Part shown: piece after piece, positions 17,013 through 25,143 of the stretch
How positions within the stretch are numbered: position 1 is the stretch's first letter
Layout of the letters: the number at the start of each line of letters is the position of its first letter
From: Robiginitalea sediminis
Lineage (GTDB): Bacteria > Bacteroidota > Bacteroidia > Flavobacteriales > Flavobacteriaceae
Assembly: GCF_002198115.1 (NCBI RefSeq)
Contig: NZ_NGNR01000002.1
Span: 62,001 to 126,000, forward strand
DNA length: 64,000 bases
Reading direction: 5' to 3'
Made by a program: the position numbers and the translations under genes
Notes under the pieces: generated by a model
What the model was told of the DNA's origin: nothing
Databases searched by the model: none
Seen by the model: the letters and a program-made list of their open reading frames with translations, nothing else

Positions 17013-17076
17013 AGTGATGTTTTACAAGATTAGTACGTGGAGGCAGGCTGTTCCTTTCAAAAATAAGCAGAAACAC

Positions 17077-17105
17077 AAAACCCCTGCACAAGGGCAGGGG
17101 TTTTT
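17077..17105 (-). terminator. Terminator after the collagen-like lipoprotein gene
   Basis: AAAACCCCTGC and GCAGGGGTTTT flank a 6-nt loop. The stem is flanked by A and T runs, so it can work in both directions; it lies between the collagen-like gene and the msrB start. Confidence 0.85.
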
Positions 17106-17127
17106 GGCAAAATTTTAAGGGGGGAGG

Positions 17128-17706
17128 TTACTCCGCCTCGATACGCTGGATGGTATTTTCTTTTACCCCCATGAAATCGAGCACGGCCTGCATGTTGGAA
17201 ACATCCAGTTTGGCACCGCCCAACCCATCGGCCGGCAGGATGGCAATCCGGAATACCTGATTGTCGGTATCCCCGGGCAAAAGAGTCCCCAGGTCGAAGT
17301 CGGATTCCAGGAAAATACTCACGTCCAGGAAGGTGTGGTCGTAATTGTATTGCAGGATACCCTGGTCCAGAAGCCGGGTCTGGGGCAACAGCCTCCAGAC
17401 GTCGATGGGCGCGCCGCCATCCGGGTCATCTACCTGTTCCCACAGGATGTAGACCAGGACCACGTCGGTCTCAAAGACCTCCACGGAAGGGGCATCGTCG
17501 GAAAAGACCGAGAAGAGGGTGTAATTGTTTTCGGGGGTGAAGTCGCCTACAATATCGTAAACGCTCCCCAGGATGTTAACCCCATCTGCGCCGTCCAGGC
17601 CATCGAGGCCGTCGAACCCGGGAGGGCCGGGGGGGCCTGCGGGTCCTTCGCAGGAAAGGGTGGCCACTGCCACGAGCATACCAAAGAGTAGTTTGAATGT
17701 TTTCAT
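17128..17706 (-). CDS. Lipoprotein with a short collagen-like Gly-X-Y stretch
   Basis: 192 residues. Signal peptide with lipobox ending ATLSC, so Cys19 is lipidated. It is followed at once by eight collagen-type triplets (GPAGPPGPPGFDGLDGLDGADG), then about 140 residues of beta-rich sequence of no recognised family, rich in acidic residues. The collagen-like stalk may trimerise the protein and hold the C-terminal domain away from the membrane. Similar collagen-headed lipoproteins are widespread in Bacteroidota and uncharacterised. It is flanked by its own terminator, and by a 233-bp AT-rich gap upstream that is shared with the divergent transporter gene. Confidence 0.85.
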   Translation of the reverse strand: MKTFKLLFGMLVAVATLSCEGPAGPPGPPGFDGLDGLDGADGVNILGSVYDIVGDFTPENNYTLFSVFSDDAPSVEVFETDVVLVYILWEQVDDPDGGAPIDVWRLLPQTRLLDQGILQYNYDHTFLDVSIFLESDFDLGTLLPGDTDNQVFRIAILPADGLGGAKLDVSNMQAVLDFMGVKENTIQRIEAE

Positions 17707-17882
17707 ATGACTGGTTTTTTTAGTGTCTGAGCCCGGAAAGCGGGAACTGCTTAACAGGGTTTCAAAAAGCGTTCCAAAAAATTGGCAAAGGGAGATAAAT
17801 CGATATTAAATAATTGATAAACAGTGAAATAAAAATTTAAAATTCCCATTCACCCCCCGCGAAGGTACCCCGCAAAAAAATG

Positions 17883-17890
17883 TATCTTTA
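17883..17890 (+). promoter_or_regulatory. Putative -7 box for the glucan cluster
   Basis: TATCTTTA, one mismatch from TAnnTTTG, 49 bp upstream of the transporter start and preceded by an AT-rich stretch (17780-17850). Confidence 0.4.
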
Positions 17891-17939
17891 GCTGGGGCGC
17901 CCGCGAATTCCGGTAGCGCTGCCACCAAATTACCAAAAC

Positions 17940-19454
17940 ATGAAAAAACGCCACCTGAGTTTCTGGGAAATCTGGAACATGAGTTTCGGGTTCCTGGGCA
18001 TACAGTTCGGGTTTGCCCTTCAGAATGCCAATACCTCCCGTATTTTTGAAACCCTTGGGGCCGAGGTAGACGAAATCCCCATCCTGTGGATTGCGGCCCC
18101 GGTAACCGGGCTTATCGTCCAGCCCATCATCGGCTATTTCAGCGACCGCACCTGGACCCGTCTCGGACGCCGGCGCCCGTATTTTCTGGTGGGGGCCATC
18201 CTGGCGTCCATCGCGCTGTGCATCATGCCCAACTCCCCCGCCCTTTGGGTGGCTGCAGGGATGTTGTGGATCATGGATGCCTCCATTAACGTGTCCATGG
18301 AGCCCTTCCGGGCCTTTGTGGGGGACAACCTCCCGGCCGACCAGCGCACCCTGGGCTTCGCCATGCAGAGTTTCTTTATCGGGATAGGGGCGGTTGTGGG
18401 GTCCGCCATGCCGTATATCTTCACCAATTGGTTGGGGATCAGTAATACAGCACCTGAAGGGGTCATCCCAGATTCGGTGAAATGGTCCTTTTATGTCGGG
18501 GGGGCGGTGTTTTTACTGGCGGTGCTTTGGACGGTCTGGCGCTCCACCGAATACAGCCCGGAGGAACTGGAGCAGTTTGAGGACAACCAGGAATTCGAAA
18601 CCCCGGAGCTTACCCCGGAAGAAAATCAGACCCGGATAAAGCGACTGGTGCGCTCCGGATCTATCCTTGGGCTTGCGGGTCTTTTAGCCACCTGGCTGCC
18701 CTATGCCTACGATTTGCAGAAGGAATTGTACATCCTCACCGTTGGGCTTATGGTGGTGGGGGTCCTCTTTTTGCTGGCCGCGGCCGTCCGGAAGCGAAAA
18801 GGCCGAAATGGTTTTGTGGTTATCATGACGGATTTGCTCTATATGCCGGTCACCATGAAACAACTGGCCTGGGTGCAGTTCTTTTCCTGGTTTGCCCTGT
18901 TTTCCATGTGGATATACACCACCCAGGCCGTAACCGGCCATATCTACGGAACTTCGGATACCACCTCCCAGGCCTACAACGACGGGGCAGACTGGGTCAC
19001 CATCCTTTTTGCGGTATACAACGGGGTAGCCGCCCTGGTGGCCTTTCTCCTGCCGGTTATGGCCAAGCGGACCAGCCGGAAGGTAACCCACCTTGGGGCG
19101 CTGGTCCTGGGGGGGCTGGGCCTGATATCGGTCTATTTTATCACGGACCCGGACTGGCTGCTGCTCTCCATGGTAGGGGTAGGGGTGGCCTGGGCGAGTA
19201 TCCTCTCGGTCCCCTATGCCATGCTGGCCGGGGCCCTGCCCCCCAGGAAAATGGGTTATTATATGGGGGTATTCAACTTTTTCATCGTGATTCCGCAGAT
19301 GGTGGCGGCCACCATCCTGGGCTTTATCGTCAACCAGTTTTTCGACAACCAGCCGGTATATGCCCTGCTGGTAGGGGGAGGGGCCATGATCCTCTCGGGC
19401 CTGCTTACCCTCAGGGTACAGGATGAGGCGGAGGTCCGGGTAGACGGAACCTGA
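17940..19454 (+). CDS. MFS sugar transporter, SLC45 (sucrose/maltose:H+ symporter)-like
   Basis: 504 residues with about 12 membrane spans. Motifs typical of the glycoside-pentoside-hexuronide/SLC45 side of the MFS: an early NMSFGFLGIQFGFALQNAN segment, PIIGYFSDRTWTRLGRRRP (the RxGRRRP loop 2-3) and a second half beginning near FFSWFALFSMWIY. A long hydrophilic loop joins the two halves. It should import a disaccharide such as maltose or sucrose with protons. As the first gene of the cluster with glgE, maltokinase and glgB, maltose is the most likely cargo. Confidence 0.87.
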   Translation: MKKRHLSFWEIWNMSFGFLGIQFGFALQNANTSRIFETLGAEVDEIPILWIAAPVTGLIVQPIIGYFSDRTWTRLGRRRPYFLVGAILASIALCIMPNSPALWVAAGMLWIMDASINVSMEPFRAFVGDNLPADQRTLGFAMQSFFIGIGAVVGSAMPYIFTNWLGISNTAPEGVIPDSVKWSFYVGGAVFLLAVLWTVWRSTEYSPEELEQFEDNQEFETPELTPEENQTRIKRLVRSGSILGLAGLLATWLPYAYDLQKELYILTVGLMVVGVLFLLAAAVRKRKGRNGFVVIMTDLLYMPVTMKQLAWVQFFSWFALFSMWIYTTQAVTGHIYGTSDTTSQAYNDGADWVTILFAVYNGVAALVAFLLPVMAKRTSRKVTHLGALVLGGLGLISVYFITDPDWLLLSMVGVGVAWASILSVPYAMLAGALPPRKMGYYMGVFNFFIVIPQMVAATILGFIVNQFFDNQPVYALLVGGGAMILSGLLTLRVQDEAEVRVDGT

Positions 19455-19505
19455 GATATGGATAGGGTCCATCGGGGTCTTCCCCTCTGAATGCCCAGAA
19501 ATACC

Positions 19506-19513
19506 TATTTTTA
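19506..19513 (+). promoter_or_regulatory. Putative internal -7 box before glgE
   Basis: TATTTTTA, 35 bp upstream of the glgE ATG, within the 94-bp gap after the transporter gene. It could allow glgE-mak-glgB to be expressed apart from the transporter. Confidence 0.4.
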
Positions 19514-19548
19514 GCCACGGGATTAACCCATTAACCAAGCTATTCCAT

Positions 19549-21483
19549 ATGCTGCCACAACAACGGGTCGTGATAGATGACATACGGCCACAATTGGACT
19601 GCGGAACGTTTTTTATCAAACGCATCATAGGCGAAGAGGTCCTGGTCTCTGCCGACATCCTGCCAGACGGGCACGATGTCATGCAGGCCGAGGTACTTTT
19701 TAAACACCAGTCCGAACGGCGCTGGGGGGAAGTGCGTATGACACCCCTGGCCAACGACCGGTGGGAGGCGGCCTTCCGGGTAGAGAAACAGGGTTTTTAC
19801 CAGTATAAGGTACGGGGGTGGGTAGATTACGCCCTCAACTGGCAGCACGGTATTGAGGCCAAACTGGCCGATGGCCAGCACGTGAAGAGCGAACTGCTGG
19901 ACGGGGTGAAATACCTCCGGTTTCTGGAAAAGAAGACTTCGGGAAAAGACCGCACCTATGTGCGCGGACTAATCGAGGCTTTTGAAACAGAGGAACAGTA
20001 CGGCGAGGCCACTAGGGAGGCGGTTTCCCACCGCCTGCATAAGCTCTTTGTGGCGTACCCCCAGCGGTTGCTGGCCAACACCAGCAAGGAACTCCAGGTC
20101 TATGTAGACCGGACCCGGGCGCACTTCAGTACCTGGTATGAGTTTTTCCCGCGTTCTGCGGCCCGGGAGCCCGGTGCCCACGGGACCTTTGCAGACTGCG
20201 AGCGGCTCTTGCCGAGGGTTGCGGAAATGGGCTTCGATGTGCTTTATTTCCCGCCCATCCACCCTATTGGGGAGAAGAACCGGAAAGGAAAAAACAATAC
20301 CACCAACGCCCAGGAAGGCGATAGCGGGGTGCCCTGGGCCATTGGGTCCCGCCACGGCGGCCACCGCCACATCCACCCCGAACTCGGCACCGAGGCCGAT
20401 TTCCGAAGGCTGGTGGGCAGGGCTGCTGACCTCGGGATTGAGGTGGCCATGGACCTTGCCTTCCAGGCCGCCCCGGACCACCCTTATATCACCGAGCACC
20501 CGGAATGGTTCCGCCGCCGCCCGGACGGGACCATGCAGTACGCGGAAAACCCCCCGAAGAAATACCAGGATATCGTCAATTTCAACTGGGAGTCTGAGGC
20601 CTACGAGTCTCTTTGGAAGGAACTCCTGGGGGTCACCCTGCAATGGGTCGATTGCGGGGTGAAGATCTTCCGGGTAGACAACCCCCACACCAAACCCTAT
20701 TATTTCTGGAACTGGCTGATCGGGGAAGTCAAGAAAAAACATCCGGACGTGCTCTTCCTGGCCGAGGCGTTTTCCCGCCCCAGGGTCATGCAGCAACTGG
20801 CCAAGCAGGGCTTCTCCCAGAGCTACACCTATTTTACCTGGCGGGTCCACAAGCAGGAGATCATCGAATATATGGTGGAGCTCACCCAGAGCGAAATGCG
20901 GGAGTATTACCGCCCCAATTTCTGGCCCAACACCCCGGATATCAACCCCTACCACCTCCAGGGTCAGGGGGAGGCCATGCACATGATCCGGTACGCCCTG
21001 GCGGCTACCCTCTCCGGGAACATCGGTATCTACGGCCCGGTATACGAATATATGGTTACCGAGCCCTACCCGGGCAAGGAGGAGTACCTGGACTCGGAGA
21101 AATACGAAATCAGGCACTGGGACTGGGAGGTCCGCAACAAGCTCACCCACGTGATTACGCGTATCAATACGCTGAGGAGGAAACACCCGGCCCTGCAGCA
21201 GACCAATAACATTCATTTCTGCGGGTTGGAGCACCCCCAGTTGCTGGCCTTCTACAAATGGGATGACTCCCGCCGGGACGAGATTTTGGTAGTGGTAAAC
21301 CTGGACGCCCACAACACCCACCAGGGCATGGTCCGCCTGCCCTGGGAGGCCATGGGACTGGAAACCCACCGGGTGGAGGTATACGACCTGATGACCCAGG
21401 CCCACTACCACTGGCATAACGAATGGAACTTCGTAGAGTTGGATCCCGGCCTGCCATTTCATATTTTTCAGATCAGACGGTAG
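19549..21483 (+). CDS. glgE: Alpha-1,4-glucan:maltose-1-phosphate maltosyltransferase GlgE
   Basis: 644 residues. An N-terminal DUF3416-type domain (about 1-190) precedes a GH13_3 barrel. The GlgE-specific nucleophile motif FRVDNPHTKP (D377) and the acid/base segment FLAEAFSRP (E406) are both present, as are NRKGKNN and the maltose-1-phosphate-binding region KYQDIVNFNWE. The enzyme extends linear alpha-1,4-glucan two glucose units at a time from maltose-1-phosphate, releasing phosphate. The next gene (maltokinase) supplies that donor and starts 5 bp later. TreS and alpha-amylase were considered and rejected on these motifs. Confidence 0.96.
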   Translation: MLPQQRVVIDDIRPQLDCGTFFIKRIIGEEVLVSADILPDGHDVMQAEVLFKHQSERRWGEVRMTPLANDRWEAAFRVEKQGFYQYKVRGWVDYALNWQHGIEAKLADGQHVKSELLDGVKYLRFLEKKTSGKDRTYVRGLIEAFETEEQYGEATREAVSHRLHKLFVAYPQRLLANTSKELQVYVDRTRAHFSTWYEFFPRSAAREPGAHGTFADCERLLPRVAEMGFDVLYFPPIHPIGEKNRKGKNNTTNAQEGDSGVPWAIGSRHGGHRHIHPELGTEADFRRLVGRAADLGIEVAMDLAFQAAPDHPYITEHPEWFRRRPDGTMQYAENPPKKYQDIVNFNWESEAYESLWKELLGVTLQWVDCGVKIFRVDNPHTKPYYFWNWLIGEVKKKHPDVLFLAEAFSRPRVMQQLAKQGFSQSYTYFTWRVHKQEIIEYMVELTQSEMREYYRPNFWPNTPDINPYHLQGQGEAMHMIRYALAATLSGNIGIYGPVYEYMVTEPYPGKEEYLDSEKYEIRHWDWEVRNKLTHVITRINTLRRKHPALQQTNNIHFCGLEHPQLLAFYKWDDSRRDEILVVVNLDAHNTHQGMVRLPWEAMGLETHRVEVYDLMTQAHYHWHNEWNFVELDPGLPFHIFQIRR

Positions 21484-21488
21484 CAGTT

Positions 21489-23147
21489 ATGGCGAAGAAA
21501 ACAGCATCGGAAGCAGCAAATACACCCGCAGGGGAACCGAAGGCCTACCATTTTGACGTGACCTGGGAAGGCCTTATGGACCATCAGGCTTTTGTTGGGG
21601 TCTTCCTCTCGGAGGTCCTGGAACAGTACGTACAGCAACAGCGCTGGTATGGGGGTAAATCCAGCACCCTCAAGTATATTGAGCTGCAGGAATACTTCAA
21701 GATCCAGCAAGGGGCGGAGGTGTACTACGGGTTGTTGCTGGAGGTGAACTTCGAAGAGGCATTTTTCCAGCACTATTTCCTGCCCATCGCTTTTGTTTCC
21801 GATCCGGATTTTGCCAGAAAGGACCGCATTCTGCCCGTGGTGGTAGGGGGGGAGGAAGGCTTTATCATCGATGCGGTAAACCTGGAGTCGTTCCGCAGAC
21901 TGGTCTACGAGCGCATTATTACCGCCGAGCCCAATGACACCACCCGGGTGCGCTACCACAAAAGCACCACCTTCGAACCCACCCCCTATGAGTCGTCCAG
22001 GCTTATGGGCCTGGAGCAGAGCAATACCTCCATCGTCATCAACGGGAAATCGGTAATCAAGTTCTTCCGCCGCATCTATGCGGACAAGAACCCGGATTAC
22101 GAGATGAGCCGCTTCCTCTCCGAACGGAAGGGCTACCGGAATACCCCGGCTTACCAGGGGAGCCTGAGCATTATCGACACCGATAATGCCAACATAACCA
22201 TAGCCCTGATGCAGGAACTCATCCCCAACCAGGGGGATGCCTGGGAGTATATGCTCAAGGAGCTCAACAAGATATTTGCCAACCTCGAATACAAGGGCAT
22301 CCAGGTAGCCCGCCTGCCGGGTACCGAACTATTCGCCCGCCTGAAAATCCGGGACGTACCCCCGGAGATCATCGACTGGGCAGGGCTCAACATTTTCCTG
22401 AAACTGCAGAAACTCGCCCAGCGCACCGCGGAGATGCACATCGCCCTGGGGTCAGAATTCGAGGATACCGCCTTTACCCCGGAGCACTTCAATGGCGATT
22501 ACGAGGTCTGGCTGAAGAACCGTCTGCTCTACCAGTTCCAGAACCGCCTCAATACGGTGGAAAACAACCTGGAGAGGCTCCAGGGGCCTTCCCTGGAGCT
22601 GGCCAAAGAATTCCTCGAGCGCAAAAACGAGATTCGCAAGCGCTTTATGAAGTTCGACTGGACCAAATTAAAGGGCGAACGCCTGCGGGTTCATGGCGAC
22701 TACCACCTGGGCCAGGTCCTGGTGCGCGACCAGGATTTCTACCTCCTGGATTTTGAGGGGGAGCCGGAGAGCACCATCCGGGACCGCAAGGTGAAACAGC
22801 CCCCCCTGAAGGATATTGCCGGCATTTTCCGGTCCTTCCACTATGCGGTCTACGCCACGATTTTTAACAATGAAGGCAAGTTTCCCTACAGCCGGGAAGA
22901 CCTCTTCCGGGCCGGGGAGCTTTTGTACCGCTATTTTATCGGTGTTTTTATGGAGACCTATGTCCAGCTCATCCAGGAGCACAATGTGGATATAGGGTAC
23001 AGCGCCGAGCGCATCTTCCTGCTCAAATACTGCATGCTGGAAAAGGCAGTATACGAGCTGGGCTATGAAATGAATTCCCGTCCGGACTGGGCCGTTATCC
23101 CCCTGGAAGGCATCCGGAGTATTATCAACGACAAACACGACTCTTAA
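21489..23147 (+). CDS. Maltokinase (Mak/Pep2 type)
   Basis: 552 residues from ATG at 21489. The longer frame overlaps glgE and is rejected. The fold is that of an aminoglycoside-phosphotransferase-like kinase: the C-terminal lobe has LRVHGDYHLGQVLV (catalytic D404) and YLLDFEGEP (metal-binding D421), both diagnostic of maltokinases. The N-terminal 'cap' segment includes QQRWYGGKSS, typical of the Mak/Pep2 N-terminal domain. It phosphorylates maltose with ATP to maltose-1-phosphate. In actinobacteria Mak is often fused to or paired with TreS; here it stands alone. It starts 5 bp after glgE and is 1 bp from glgB. Confidence 0.93.
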   Translation: MAKKTASEAANTPAGEPKAYHFDVTWEGLMDHQAFVGVFLSEVLEQYVQQQRWYGGKSSTLKYIELQEYFKIQQGAEVYYGLLLEVNFEEAFFQHYFLPIAFVSDPDFARKDRILPVVVGGEEGFIIDAVNLESFRRLVYERIITAEPNDTTRVRYHKSTTFEPTPYESSRLMGLEQSNTSIVINGKSVIKFFRRIYADKNPDYEMSRFLSERKGYRNTPAYQGSLSIIDTDNANITIALMQELIPNQGDAWEYMLKELNKIFANLEYKGIQVARLPGTELFARLKIRDVPPEIIDWAGLNIFLKLQKLAQRTAEMHIALGSEFEDTAFTPEHFNGDYEVWLKNRLLYQFQNRLNTVENNLERLQGPSLELAKEFLERKNEIRKRFMKFDWTKLKGERLRVHGDYHLGQVLVRDQDFYLLDFEGEPESTIRDRKVKQPPLKDIAGIFRSFHYAVYATIFNNEGKFPYSREDLFRAGELLYRYFIGVFMETYVQLIQEHNVDIGYSAERIFLLKYCMLEKAVYELGYEMNSRPDWAVIPLEGIRSIINDKHDS

Positions 23148-23148
23148 T

Positions 23149-25044
23149 ATGGGCCAGGTAACCCCCCACAGTTTATTTTCCGATTTCGACATCGAACTCT
23201 TCAAGGCCGGCAAGCATTTCCGCCTCTATGAAAAACTCGGCTCCCACCCGGTAACGGTAGACGGGGTAGACGGGGTCTACTTTGCCGTTTGGGCCCCTTC
23301 GGCCAAGGCGGTATCCGTAGTGGGCGATTTCAATTACTGGATGGAAGGGGAGCACCCCCTCAATGTGCGCTGGGATGCCAGCGGTATCTGGGAGGGGTTT
23401 ATCCCCGGCCTGAAGACCGGCACCTTGTACAAATACAAAATCCAGTCCCACATCGGGGACGTGAAGACCGAGAAGGCCGACCCCTTTGCCCGTTATTGCG
23501 AACACCCGCCAAAGACGGCTTCGGTGGTCTGGGAGGCCGATTACGCCTGGAAGGATAAGGCCTGGATGGAAAATCGGGAGGCCCACAATACCCTGGATGC
23601 CCCCTATTCGGTGTACGAGGTGCACCTGGGTTCCTGGAAGCGCAAGGCCGATAACCAGTTCCTGACCTACAGGGAAATGGCTGAGGACCTGGTAGCCTAT
23701 GTCAAAGACATGCAGTTTACCCACGTGGAATTCATGCCGGTCATGGAATACCCGTACGACCCCTCCTGGGGGTACCAGCTTACCGGGTATTTTGCGCCCA
23801 CCAGCCGTTTCGGGACCCCGGAGGATTTTAAATTCCTGGTAGATGCCCTGCACCGCAGCGGTATCGGGGTCATCCTGGACTGGGTCCCGTCCCACTTCCC
23901 GGAGGACGCCCACGGGCTCGGCTTTTTCGACGGCTCCCACCTGTACGAGCACCCGGATCGTCGCAAAGGGTACCACCCGGACTGGAAAAGCCTCATTTTC
24001 AACTACGGACGCAACGAGGTGCGGGCCTTCCTGATCAGCAACGCCCTGTTCTGGCTGGACCAGTACCATGTGGACGGGTTGCGGGTGGATGCGGTGGCCT
24101 CCATGCTCTACCTGGATTATTCCCGGGAGGAAGGGGAGTGGGAGCCCAATATGTACGGGAACAACGAACACCTGGAGGCCATTTCCTTTATCCGGGAACT
24201 CAATACGGAGGTGTACGGGAACTTCCCCGGGGTGCAGACCATTGCCGAGGAATCCACGGCCTTTTCCCAGGTGACCAAGCCGGTCAGCATGGGCGGCCTG
24301 GGCTTCGGGATGAAGTGGATGATGGGCTGGATGCACGATACCCTGGAGTACTTCAAGAAGGAACCCATCTACCGCAGGCACCACCAGAACGACATTACCT
24401 TCAGCCTAACCTACGCCTTTACCGAGAATTTCATGCTCCCGTTCAGCCACGATGAGGTAGTCTACGGCAAGCAGTCCCTGCTGTACCGTATGCCCGGGGA
24501 CGAGTGGCAGCGGTTTGCCAACCTCAGGACCCTCTTTGGTTATATGTTTACCCACCCGGGGAGCAAATTGCTCTTTATGGGCGGGGAATTCGGGCAGTCC
24601 TCCGAATGGAATTTCCAGCAAAGCCTGGACTGGCACCTGCTGCAATACGACTTCCACAAGGGGGTGCAGGCCGTGGTGCGCGACCTCAATGCCCTGTACC
24701 GCAGCCAGCCCGCCCTCTATGAGAAGCAGTACAGCCCGGAGGGCTTCCAGTGGATTGACTACGGGGATGCCGAAAACTCGGTGCTGGCATACATCCGCAA
24801 GGGCCATGCCACCAAGGACGACCTGGTGGTCCTCTGCAACCTCACCCCGGTACCCCGGGAGAATTACCGCATCGGGGTGCCGAAAACCCGGCAGATGAAG
24901 GTGCTGTTCAACAGCGATGCAGCGGAGTATGGCGGAAGCGGGATGGGCGTAGACAAAGTTGCCATCGACAAAACGCCTTCCCACGGGTATGACCGGTCTG
25001 TGGTACTCACCCTCCCACCCCTTTCGGCCATGATTTTACGATAA
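23149..25044 (+). CDS. glgB: 1,4-alpha-glucan branching enzyme GlgB
   Basis: 631 residues, shorter than E. coli GlgB because the extra N-terminal N1 domain is lacking. A CBM48 domain (about 20-110, GVYFAVWAPSAKAVSVVGDFN) is followed by a GH13_9 barrel: EVHLGSW, FMPVMEYPYDPSWGYQ, GLRVDAVASMLYLDY (nucleophile D314), IAEEST (E367/E368) and FSHDEVVYGK. It makes alpha-1,6 branches in the glucan produced by GlgE. The start lies 1 bp after the maltokinase stop, so expression is coupled. Confidence 0.97.
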   Translation: MGQVTPHSLFSDFDIELFKAGKHFRLYEKLGSHPVTVDGVDGVYFAVWAPSAKAVSVVGDFNYWMEGEHPLNVRWDASGIWEGFIPGLKTGTLYKYKIQSHIGDVKTEKADPFARYCEHPPKTASVVWEADYAWKDKAWMENREAHNTLDAPYSVYEVHLGSWKRKADNQFLTYREMAEDLVAYVKDMQFTHVEFMPVMEYPYDPSWGYQLTGYFAPTSRFGTPEDFKFLVDALHRSGIGVILDWVPSHFPEDAHGLGFFDGSHLYEHPDRRKGYHPDWKSLIFNYGRNEVRAFLISNALFWLDQYHVDGLRVDAVASMLYLDYSREEGEWEPNMYGNNEHLEAISFIRELNTEVYGNFPGVQTIAEESTAFSQVTKPVSMGGLGFGMKWMMGWMHDTLEYFKKEPIYRRHHQNDITFSLTYAFTENFMLPFSHDEVVYGKQSLLYRMPGDEWQRFANLRTLFGYMFTHPGSKLLFMGGEFGQSSEWNFQQSLDWHLLQYDFHKGVQAVVRDLNALYRSQPALYEKQYSPEGFQWIDYGDAENSVLAYIRKGHATKDDLVVLCNLTPVPRENYRIGVPKTRQMKVLFNSDAAEYGGSGMGVDKVAIDKTPSHGYDRSVVLTLPPLSAMILR

Positions 25045-25143
25045 CCGGCACAGCGCAAACGTTGTAGTTTATAATTGCCTCCCCGTGGGTTTTATTTTCA
25101 CGGGCGAATGTCGTTTTTTTGTCAGGTTGAAAACCAGCCGCCT

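Noticed and set aside
19549-21483. Trehalose synthase or alpha-amylase
   Set aside because: The VDNPHTKP and AEAFSRP motifs and the N-terminal DUF3416-type domain define GlgE.
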